NCBI GenBank assembly: GCA_013816415.1
Contig: JACDEN010000229.1
Coordinates: 1 to 5,448 of the forward strand
Source of the DNA: Planctomycetota bacterium
GTDB taxonomy: Bacteria; Planctomycetota; UBA11346
Direction: 5' to 3'
DNA length: 5,448 nucleotides
Shown: positions 1 to 5,448 of the stretch, in pieces
Numbering within the stretch: the first letter of the stretch is position 1
How the letters are laid out: each line of letters starts with the position of its first letter
The notes under the pieces: model-generated
What the model was told of the DNA's origin: nothing
The model's input: only the letters and a program-made list of their open reading frames with translations
Database searches by the model: none
Program-made: the position numbers and the translations under genes

Positions 1-836
1 GTCCAGAAGATGTGCTGGTAGAGCACCGGATCGCCGCCCTGCGAAGCGACGGTGAAGGTGGTGCCGAAATTGCGGTCCATCAGCACCATCGTCACCGCCG
101 CGGCGAGCACCGGCGTGGCGAGCAGCCCGATGATCGAGACGAAGATGGTCGCCCAGGCGAACAACGGGAGCCGTGACCAGGTCATTCCCGGGGCCCGGAG
201 GTTGGTCACCGTCACGATGAAATTGATCGCCGCGAGGATCGAGCTGACACCCGCGAGATGCACCCCGAACACCCACATGTCCTGGCCAGGATTGATGCCC
301 ATGCCTTGCAGGCTGAGCGGTGGATACGCGGTCCAACCCGAGGCCGCCGCCCCGCCCTGCACGAAGAAGCTGGTCAGCATGAGGATCGCGGCTGGGATGA
401 GCAGCCAGAACCCGAACGCGTTCATCTTCGGGAAGGCCATGTCGCGCGCGCCGACCATGATCGGCACGATGTAGTTCATGAAGGCGATGAAGCCGGGAAT
501 GATGGTGAAGAAGATCATGATGGTCGCATGCATCGTGACCAACTGGTTGTACATGTGCCTCCCTTCTCCCTCGCTGAAGAGGTTGAACGGCACCTTCGTC
601 CCATTGAGCTGGGCGGCCTGGACCACTTCCCACACCGCGCCTGGCGTCGCCAGCTGCAGCCGGATCGCGCCGGCCATCATGCCGCCGATCATGCCCATGA
701 TGACAACGAACCAGAAATACATCAGGCCGATCTTCTTGTGATCGACAGTGGTCAGCCAGTCCATGACGCCGGCATAGCGCTTGATCTCGAGCGTCGGGGC
801 GAGGACCAATGGAGTTTGTGCGGCACGATCGGCCAT
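1..836 (-). CDS. coxA: Cytochrome c oxidase subunit I, N-terminal part (3' end outside window)
   Basis: Catalytic subunit of an aa3-type heme-copper oxidase, which reduces O2 at the heme a3-CuB site and pumps protons across the inner membrane. My translation from ATG at 836 gives 278 codons with no stop before the window edge; the family is usually 530-650 residues, so about half is visible. It opens with a typical WLTTVDHKKIG segment (about 27-37), then helix I. H103 in LVTMHATIMIFF is the expected low-spin heme a ligand. N121, D132 and N139 (NYIVP, GARDMAFPKMN) have the spacing of the D-channel entrance residues of A-family oxidases (N113, D124, N131 in Paracoccus). The visible part ends at LYQHIFW (272-278), immediately before the place where GHPEVY (CuB ligand and cross-link region) is expected. 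The start sits 15 bases after the coxB stop with a good ribosome site. Identity is secure; the binuclear centre is not visible. Confidence 0.97.
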   Translation of the reverse strand, partial: MADRAAQTPLVLAPTLEIKRYAGVMDWLTTVDHKKIGLMYFWFVVIMGMIGGMMAGAIRLQLATPGAVWEVVQAAQLNGTKVPFNLFSEGEGRHMYNQLVTMHATIMIFFTIIPGFIAFMNYIVPIMVGARDMAFPKMNAFGFWLLIPAAILMLTSFFVQGGAAASGWTAYPPLSLQGMGINPGQDMWVFGVHLAGVSSILAAINFIVTVTNLRAPGMTWSRLPLFAWATIFVSIIGLLATPVLAAAVTMVLMDRNFGTTFTVASQGGDPVLYQHIFW

Positions 837-840
837 GCGG

Positions 841-849
841 ACCTTTCCT
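841..849 (-). promoter_or_regulatory. Ribosome binding site of coxA
   Basis: The minus strand reads AGGAAAGGT, then CCGC, then the ATG at 836. This purine-rich site lies inside the only true gap of the cluster, the 15 bases between the coxB TAG and the coxA ATG. It supports ATG 836 as the start. Subunit I therefore has its own initiation site and need not depend on stop-start coupling. Confidence 0.7.
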
Positions 850-851
850 GT

Positions 852-1970
852 CTATTCGACTGATTCGGCTGGATTCACGGTAGGCACGGCAGCGATGAGA
901 TGCTCGAGGCGATCGCGCTTCGACATGTAGGTCGAGTTGATGTCGTTGTGCAGCACCTGGTCCTGGGGCTTGCGGCGAAGCGACGTGAAGTTCGACGCAA
1001 TCCAGTATCTCAGAGCGAAGCGACGTTCTTCGCTCGCGTCCTTTTCGAAATACTTGGCGATCGCCGTCTGCATGTCGGCATCGGATGCCGTGACGCCCGG
1101 CTCCTGCTGGATCAGCGACCAGATCTTGAAGGTGTCCGCGCGATGCTTCTGCAGCTTCTTGTAGACTTCGAACTCGGCCGGCTCGACGACCACCGCGCTG
1201 ACGAACATGATGCCGTGGCCCTGCCCACAAAGCTCGGCGCACTGGCCTTTGAACACGCCGGAGACGGTCGGGGTGAACCAGGTATTGGTGAATCGTCCCT
1301 TGAAGGAGTCCTTCTTCACGCCGAAGGCGGGCACCCACCACGCATGGTTGACGTCGATCGACGTGAAATTCAGGAGGACCGCACGCCCATGCACCAGGAT
1401 CAGCGGCTCCTGCATGCTCGCTGCGTCGGAGCCGATCGAGATGTTCTCGTGCTTGTACTCGTACATCCAGGAGAACTGCTTGCCGGTCACCTTCACGATC
1501 GTCGCCTGGTTGGGATTGTTGGTGTCGATGTTCGCCGGCGGCAGCTCCATCTTGTAGAGCAGCGTCCAGACCGGGACGCTGACGATGACCAGGGCGAGGC
1601 ATGGGATCGCCGTCCAGGCGAGCTCGAGCTTGTGATTGGTCATGAAGGTCGCCGGTTTGCGCCCGTCGCCGCGATCGCGGAATTTGAAGATCACCACCAA
1701 CAGGAGGACCTGCGGCAGGATCAGGAACGGCAGGAACACCAACAGGTTGAACCAGTTGTTGTCGGCGACGTCCCGCGCGATGTCGCTGGCCGGCGACGAG
1801 AAGGCGTTCTTCTGCGCGTAGACCGGATGCTGGTCGGCATCGAGGGCGAAGATGTCGGGATTGAACTTCTCGACATAGGTGTCGACGTCCGCCGCAGCCG
1901 AGTCGGCGGCATGGCCGAAAGGCTGGAGCGCGAACAGCGCGACGATGATGATCCAACCACGCATCCTCAT
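852..1970 (-). CDS. coxB: Cytochrome c oxidase subunit II with CuA site
   Basis: Subunit II accepts electrons from cytochrome c at the binuclear CuA centre and passes them to heme a of subunit I. The product is 372 residues. Residues 1-22 look like a signal peptide (hydrophobic IIIVALFAL, then GHAAD). Two transmembrane helices follow at about 74-96 and 117-138, with the family motif NHKLELAWTAIP (112-123). The periplasmic cupredoxin domain spans about 156-265. All CuA ligands are present: H209, C244, E246 (backbone carbonyl in the family), C248, H252 and M255, in the motif CAELCGQGHGIM. The region after about 266 adds roughly 105 residues without a CxxCH, so this is not a caa3-type fusion. 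ATG 1970 overlaps the upstream cytochrome stop by ATGA and has AGGAG seven bases ahead; the alternative ATG at 1964 would place that site 13 bases away, so 1970 is preferred. Identity is certain; the tail's role is unknown. Confidence 0.97.
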   Translation of the reverse strand: MRMRGWIIIVALFALQPFGHAADSAAADVDTYVEKFNPDIFALDADQHPVYAQKNAFSSPASDIARDVADNNWFNLLVFLPFLILPQVLLLVVIFKFRDRGDGRKPATFMTNHKLELAWTAIPCLALVIVSVPVWTLLYKMELPPANIDTNNPNQATIVKVTGKQFSWMYEYKHENISIGSDAASMQEPLILVHGRAVLLNFTSIDVNHAWWVPAFGVKKDSFKGRFTNTWFTPTVSGVFKGQCAELCGQGHGIMFVSAVVVEPAEFEVYKKLQKHRADTFKIWSLIQQEPGVTASDADMQTAIAKYFEKDASEERRFALRYWIASNFTSLRRKPQDQVLHNDINSTYMSKRDRLEHLIAAVPTVNPAESVE

Positions 1971-2899
1971 CGATCCGCTCCTGCAGCCTTCCGCGCGTGG
2001 GTGAACAGCGCCGCCAATCGCGTGGTGGGCATCAACGCGAAGTCGGTGCTGCCGGTTCCTGGACTGTCCGCCGCGGTCAGCAACGCGATGAATCGTTCTT
2101 GATCCCCCCCGCGCGCGGCCTGATACAGCGACGAGCCGAGCTGCTGTCGGCGTTCGACCAGCGCGGTCAGCCGCCGCGCATCGATCGCCAGGGTGGCGTC
2201 CGTCGGATCGCCGGCGGCGGCGAGCCAGGTCGCGAGCTGCCGGGCATCCGCGTCGGCCTGGCTGGCGGTCACCTGCATCAGCGAGTAGAGGGTCGCCGGC
2301 ACCGGCTGCTCGTTCGGGGGATACTGCTTCTCTGCCTTGGCCCCGCCGCCCTTGGGCAAGGCGACCTTGTCCTGCTCGATGTAGTTCTGGGGGCTGTCCT
2401 TCTTCACCCAGGTCTCGCGGATGTAGTGGGCGATCGCGTAGCGGCCGACCGGGTCGACCGAGAGGACCGCCGGCATCGCGCCATATCCGTGGCTGATGAC
2501 CGAATAGATGCCGTAGGGACCGCCGCCATTGGGATTCTTGAAGGCATCCTTGTGGAAATTGCGCGGAGATACTCCGCCGCTGCCCGCTCCAGCGACTGGC
2601 TGGCCGTCGAGGCCATGGCAGGCGGCGCATTGCTTGACGTAGAGCTGCTGGCCCTTGTCGATCACCTCTTGGCTCTTGTCGGCAGCGAGCTTCGCGTGGT
2701 CAGGCTCGGATTGTTGACCCTGCTCCACTCGAACCGGCGGCTCGCCGCGCGCGGCGATGCGGCCTTCGCCCATGAATTGGAAGAACAGCCAGACGAGGAA
2801 TGCCGCGATCGCGATCAGGCCCGCGGTCCACAGGAACGGGTTGGTGATTTCGGCGGGCTCGGGCGCGTGGGCGCCATGCGGGTCGTGCGCGTCAGACAT
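1967..2899 (-). CDS. Membrane-anchored monoheme cytochrome c between ACIII and oxidase genes
   Basis: A 310-residue class I-like cytochrome c, probably the electron carrier between ACIII and the CuA site of CoxB (inferred from position). A short His/Asp-rich cytoplasmic N-terminus (MSDAHDPHGAHAPEP) is followed by one transmembrane helix at about 23-43 that should act as an uncleaved anchor. The cytochrome domain covers about 75-165: CAACH at 91-95 binds the single heme and M142 in YGAMP is the likely axial ligand, followed by the usual C-terminal helix (GRYAIAHYIR, 152-161). Residues about 166-310 form an extra region with a Lys/Gly-rich linker, then Ala/Arg/Gln-rich, probably helical sequence in which I recognise no domain. 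ATG 2899 shares one base with the actF stop (TGATG). Similar anchored cytochromes occur in other ACIII-cox clusters. Class and heme site are sure; the precise partner is inferred. Confidence 0.93.
   Translation of the reverse strand: MSDAHDPHGAHAPEPAEITNPFLWTAGLIAIAAFLVWLFFQFMGEGRIAARGEPPVRVEQGQQSEPDHAKLAADKSQEVIDKGQQLYVKQCAACHGLDGQPVAGAGSGGVSPRNFHKDAFKNPNGGGPYGIYSVISHGYGAMPAVLSVDPVGRYAIAHYIRETWVKKDSPQNYIEQDKVALPKGGGAKAEKQYPPNEQPVPATLYSLMQVTASQADADARQLATWLAAAGDPTDATLAIDARRLTALVERRQQLGSSLYQAARGGDQERFIALLTAADSPGTGSTDFALMPTTRLAALFTHARKAAGADR
1978..1982 (-). promoter_or_regulatory. Ribosome binding site deciding the coxB start
   Basis: The minus strand reads AGGAG followed by seven bases and ATG 1970. 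The second in-frame ATG, two codons on at 1964, is less well spaced. The site lies within the end of the upstream cytochrome c gene, so ribosomes finishing that gene at the ATGA overlap could also re-initiate here. Confidence 0.6.
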
Positions 2900-4119
2900 C
2901 AGTGCATGTGCTCCGCGTTGATCGACGACAGGAGGCGCGGATCGCCTTGCGGGATGAGTCCGTGGCGGCGCCAGAAGCGCAGGGCCAGCAGGAGGAATGC
3001 GGCGGAGAATCCGGCACCGACGAGCACCTCCGGCAGCGCCCAGACGTAGTGCGCCTCATTGGGATAGATCGCCGGCATGATGATCCACGACAGGTCGAAC
3101 CAGCCTCCGAGCAGGACAGCCACGGCGACCGCGGCGATCGCCCGCGGATCGGTGCGCACGCGCTGGCTCAGCAGGGCCAGGAACGGCACCGGGAAGCGCA
3201 GGAACGTCTCGACCGCGTAGACCGTCCCGTAACCGTGCTGCGTGCGCATGAGGTAGAAGTACGATTCCTCGTTCATGTTCGCGTAGTAGACGATGACGTA
3301 CTGGGCGTAGGCGATGTAGGCCCAGATGCACGACCAGGCCACCGTCCAGGTGCCGAGGTCGTGCAGGATGTGCGGTCGCACCACGTCCTTCAGCGGACCC
3401 TTGGCGAGCCACACCAGGGTGAGCGACAGCACGGCGAGGAACATCTGCACCGCGCCGACGATGCAGTAGATGCCCCACATCGCGGAAACGAAATGGACCT
3501 GGAGCGACAGCAGCAGGTCCCACACGAACAGCGTGAAGGTCAGCGCGAACACCAGCAGGAACACCGCGCTCCAGCGCACCTGGCGGGCGGTGACATCGAT
3601 CCGTCCGTCCTGCAGGATGCTCAGCCGGCGGAAGGTGAACTGGAACCACCACCAGATGGCGAAGATCACTCCGGTGGTGGCGATGCAGCGGCCGGTGGTC
3701 ATCCACTCGCGCTTGCTGTCGTCATGGGCATGGAACAGGTGTGCGCGGTCGCCGGCATTCGCCCATTCGTAGAGCTCGGGCATGCCGAACAGGGCCAAAA
3801 GAATGAATGCGGCGAAGCCGAGCGGGATGCCCCCGGTCAGCCCTTCGATCACGCGTCGGATGGGCACCGTCCAGTGCGCGTTGCCGAGCGCGTGGATCGA
3901 CAGGAAGAAGAGGGCTCCGAGGCTGATCCAGGTCGGGATCATCATCGCCTGCAGGAGCGCGGCCCAGGGACGTTCGGGCCGCTGGCAGAGCACGAGCATG
4001 GCCACGAAGGTCGCCGCGCCCGCGGCGACCAGCACGAACGACCACAGGGTGGTGCGCGGAGCGTGCAACGGACCCGGATTGTCCAGACGTTCGAGGTGGG
4101 GCTGTTGGGATGCGCTCAC
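2899..4119 (-). CDS. actF: ACIII subunit ActF, NrfD-like integral membrane protein
   Basis: ActF is one of the two large NrfD/PsrC-like membrane subunits of Alternative Complex III; it is often annotated as quinol:cytochrome c oxidoreductase quinone-binding subunit 2. ActC is usually given the quinol site, and ActF is thought to serve structure and perhaps proton transfer. The product is 406 residues with about ten hydrophobic helices, near 25-45, 57-79, 97-117, 146-162, 184-204, 213-237, 259-281, 300-318, 327-350 and 360-382. Family-like segments include GNAHWTVPIRRVIEG (79-93), SLQVHFVSAMWGIY (205-218), YVIVYYANMNEESY (274-287) and the C-terminal GLIPQGDPRL (387-396). I chose the GTG at 4119 because it overlaps the actE stop as GTGA, has GGAG ten bases ahead, and keeps the first helix; the next Met, residue 41, would remove that helix. 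The frame stays open further upstream inside actE but in a non-native frame. Identification is strong; the start is fairly sure. Confidence 0.94.
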   Translation of the reverse strand: MSASQQPHLERLDNPGPLHAPRTTLWSFVLVAAGAATFVAMLVLCQRPERPWAALLQAMMIPTWISLGALFFLSIHALGNAHWTVPIRRVIEGLTGGIPLGFAAFILLALFGMPELYEWANAGDRAHLFHAHDDSKREWMTTGRCIATTGVIFAIWWWFQFTFRRLSILQDGRIDVTARQVRWSAVFLLVFALTFTLFVWDLLLSLQVHFVSAMWGIYCIVGAVQMFLAVLSLTLVWLAKGPLKDVVRPHILHDLGTWTVAWSCIWAYIAYAQYVIVYYANMNEESYFYLMRTQHGYGTVYAVETFLRFPVPFLALLSQRVRTDPRAIAAVAVAVLLGGWFDLSWIIMPAIYPNEAHYVWALPEVLVGAGFSAAFLLLALRFWRRHGLIPQGDPRLLSSINAEHMH

Positions 4120-4961
4120 TTGGGATGCTCTCCGCCGGCGTGCTCGCCATCTGATTCCGGCCACACCGGCACCACGTATTCGGGCGTGGGATCTGCGAGC
4201 GGTACGAACTCGCGCCCGGCGTCCTCGCCGATCTTCTGGAGGGAGTCGAGGTCGCGCCTGCGCTGCTCGAGCAGCGAGCGGCCGGTCTCGACGGCGCTCT
4301 GCTTGATCGCGTCGCCGGGATTCTCGCGCAGATCCAATTCGGCGTCCTGGACGGTCTTCTCGAGGTCGGCGACGACCATCGTCGCGCGGGTCAACGTCCT
4401 CAGGTAGTGCGCGACGGCCCAGCGCGTCTGCGGCAGCAGCTGCGCGCGGTAGTTCGGCATCAGCCCCTTGCCGAGGGTCATGATGTGGTAGAGCTCCCCG
4501 TCGCTGTAGGCGGCGACGTTGGCGCCATTGACGCTCTTCACCCCGGGGAAGTTCTTGGCGATGTAGCCGTGTTCGGCGTTGCCGTCGCGACCGTGGCACA
4601 CCGCGCAATAGATATTGAAGGCATGCTGGCCGGCGATCAGGACATCGCGCGTCGGCGACAGCGGATTGGCGAGCTTGCGCGCGGATGCCCAATCCTCGGC
4701 GGCGATCTCGTAGCCGGGGCCGCCGCGTGGGATGGTGCCCGCGACCGGCGGGATCATGGCGCTGACGTGGTGCACGACGTGGCACACCGTGCCGTCGATC
4801 GTCTCATCCTTCGAGACCTCCATCGCCTGCATGCTCTTGAAAGCCGGCGTATGGTACATGTCGGGCATCAGCTCGATGCCGCGCTCGGTCTTCTCACCGG
4901 TGCCGCACGAAGAAAGGACCGCGCAGATGGCGATGGTCGCGACGAGGGTGCGCTCACGCAT
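4116..4961 (-). CDS. actE: ACIII subunit ActE, lipoprotein monoheme cytochrome c
   Basis: ActE is the monoheme cytochrome c of Alternative Complex III, on the periplasmic face, and is the likely exit point of electrons from the complex. The product is 281 residues. The N-terminus (MRERT, hydrophobic stretch, then LSSC) is a lipoprotein signal with C19 as the lipidated residue, agreeing with lipid anchoring known for this subunit. MPDMYHTPAFK (32-42) and PVAGTIPRG (72-80) are typical lead-in motifs. The heme site is CAVCH at 119-123, M168 in GLMPNY is the probable axial ligand, and RWAVAHYLRTL (180-190) is the usual closing helix. Two things are unusual: a VCHVVHH segment (59-65) before the IPRG motif, and about 90 residues after the cytochrome fold, rich in charged, coiled-coil-like sequence (about 196-250). 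ATG 4961 overlaps the actD stop by 8 bases and has a near-consensus ribosome site; an upstream in-frame start would place a long charged stretch before the signal peptide and is unlikely. Confidence 0.95.
   Translation of the reverse strand: MRERTLVATIAICAVLSSCGTGEKTERGIELMPDMYHTPAFKSMQAMEVSKDETIDGTVCHVVHHVSAMIPPVAGTIPRGGPGYEIAAEDWASARKLANPLSPTRDVLIAGQHAFNIYCAVCHGRDGNAEHGYIAKNFPGVKSVNGANVAAYSDGELYHIMTLGKGLMPNYRAQLLPQTRWAVAHYLRTLTRATMVVADLEKTVQDAELDLRENPGDAIKQSAVETGRSLLEQRRRDLDSLQKIGEDAGREFVPLADPTPEYVVPVWPESDGEHAGGEHPK
4130..4133 (-). promoter_or_regulatory. Ribosome binding site of actF (GTG start)
   Basis: GGAG lies ten bases ahead of the GTG at 4119, inside the last codons of actE. The spacing is slightly long and the start codon is weak, so translation probably relies on coupling through the GTGA overlap with the actE stop. 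Confidence 0.45.
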
Positions 4962-5448
4962 GGTGGACCTCCCTGTGCTCGTCGCGTGCGGACGCGGCTC
5001 CCGCACGCTCATCGACCTCGACCTCGTCGGATCCCAGACGGCGGAACCAGGCGACCAGCGACTGCGCATCGGACGACGCGGTGATCGGCAGCGCCAGGCA
5101 GAAGGTGTCGTCCGACAGGCGCGGGTGCATGGGCTTGAAGGCCGGATTCGGAACCAGACGGCAGGTATGGAAGCACAGCAGCAGGTTCACCAGCGCACCG
5201 AGGAGCAGGCCCGTCTCGAGCGTCACGACCACGAAGAGCTGCCAGGTGTGGAACGGCTTGCCGCCGTAGATCATCGGAAAATTCACCACCTGCTGATGGT
5301 ACTGCATGTGGTAGGCGATGATGAAGAACAGGATCGATACCGCGAAGACCGGCCGGCCGATGAAGCTGCGTTCGAGCCCGAGGATCGGCTCGATGCCGTG
5401 CACCGGATACGGGAGGTAGGCCTGGATGCCGGTGTGCCCGGCGTCGCG
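4954..5448 (-). CDS. actD: ACIII subunit ActD, DUF3341 family (5' end outside window)
   Basis: ActD is a small membrane subunit of Alternative Complex III with no cofactor; its role is taken to be structural. The visible 164 residues begin in frame at the window edge with RDAGHTGIQAYLPYPVHGIE, which matches the conserved N-terminal region of the DUF3341 family. A GTG at 5403 (the V of PVHG) could be read as a start, but the homologous sequence before it shows that the gene begins beyond 5448; perhaps 15-25 residues are missing. Two transmembrane helices follow (FAVSILFFIIAYHM, about 5316-5357, and the VVVTLETGLLLGALVNLLL stretch, about 5171-5230), separated by the family-like loop VNFPMIYGGKPFHTWQ. 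The C-terminal globular part contains SDDTFCLALPI and WFRRLGSDEVEV, then a short charged tail. The stop overlaps actE by 8 bases. Identification is strong. Confidence 0.92.
   Translation of the reverse strand, partial: RDAGHTGIQAYLPYPVHGIEPILGLERSFIGRPVFAVSILFFIIAYHMQYHQQVVNFPMIYGGKPFHTWQLFVVVTLETGLLLGALVNLLLCFHTCRLVPNPAFKPMHPRLSDDTFCLALPITASSDAQSLVAWFRRLGSDEVEVDERAGAASARDEHREVHHA
4967..4974 (-). promoter_or_regulatory. Ribosome binding site deciding the actE start
   Basis: The minus strand reads AGGGAGGT, one mismatch from the AAGGAGGT complement of the 16S rRNA tail, followed by CCACC and ATG 4961. It is the strongest such site in the window. Together with the lipoprotein signal that begins right after it, it fixes this ATG over in-frame codons further upstream. 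Confidence 0.75.

Noticed and set aside
1971..2630. An in-frame 5' extension of coxB to 2630.
   Set aside because: The added residues are Arg-rich frame-shifted translation of the cytochrome c gene. The signal peptide, ribosome site and ATGA overlap place the start at 1970.
900..3049. Long plus-strand frames opposite coxB and the anchored cytochrome c (900-2102 and 1997-3049).
   Set aside because: Both lie opposite strongly identified genes, have low-complexity charged translations and lack family motifs. Treated as shadows.
2902..4407. A 501-codon open frame on the plus strand, opposite actF and the end of actE.
   Set aside because: It is the antisense shadow of high-GC codon use. Its translation is rich in Arg, Glu, His and Gln without hydrophobic structure or known motifs, while the minus strand encodes a clear membrane protein.
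4120..4785. An in-frame 5' extension of actF to 4785.
   Set aside because: The added residues are an Arg-rich out-of-frame reading of actE. The GTGA overlap at 4119 gives a product of normal ActF length.
4962..5069. An in-frame upstream start for actE at 5069.
   Set aside because: It would put 36 Arg/Ser-rich residues before a clear lipoprotein signal, and lacks the strong ribosome site that precedes ATG 4961.
5401..5403. GTG at 5403 as the start of actD.
   Set aside because: Conserved DUF3341 sequence continues in frame up to the window edge, so this codon is an internal valine.

Overview
The window is a compact, GC-rich piece of a bacterial respiratory operon. Every supported gene lies on the minus strand, so biological order runs from high to low coordinates: actD (5' end outside the window), actE, actF, a membrane-anchored monoheme cytochrome c, coxB, and coxA (3' end outside the window). 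The first three are the last subunits of Alternative Complex III (ACIII), a quinol:cytochrome c / electron-carrier oxidoreductase unrelated to the bc1 complex. The last two are subunits II and I of a heme-copper aa3-type cytochrome c oxidase.

Layout: 4954-5448 ActD (DUF3341 family); 4116-4961 ActE (lipoprotein cytochrome c); 2899-4119 ActF (polytopic NrfD-like subunit); 1967-2899 membrane-anchored cytochrome c; 852-1970 CoxB with an intact CuA site; 1-836 CoxA, cut by the window edge just before the expected CuB motif. Four of the five junctions overlap (8, 4, 1 and 4 bases) and the fifth leaves 15 bases. There is no room for an internal promoter outside coding sequence, and no intergenic stretch to annotate. 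Transcription must enter from beyond base 5448.

Together the genes describe a quinol-to-oxygen route. ACIII oxidises membrane quinol and passes electrons through its hemes to ActE. A cytochrome c domain, plausibly the anchored one encoded between actF and coxB, relays them to CuA of CoxB, and CoxA reduces O2 and pumps protons. Physical ACIII-oxidase supercomplexes are known in other bacteria, and this gene order fits one.

The organism is an aerobic, Gram-negative-type bacterium of high GC content: ActE has a lipoprotein signal and its cytochrome c domain would be periplasmic. ACIII-cox clusters occur in several phyla (Proteobacteria, Myxococcota, Acidobacteriota, Planctomycetota, Bacteroidota and others) and no taxonomic marker is present, so I do not assign a lineage. 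I found no mobile element, CRISPR array, RNA gene or wholly unfamiliar system. The points most worth a second look are accessory extensions without recognisable domains on ActE, the anchored cytochrome c and CoxB, plus a Cys/His-rich segment in ActE.
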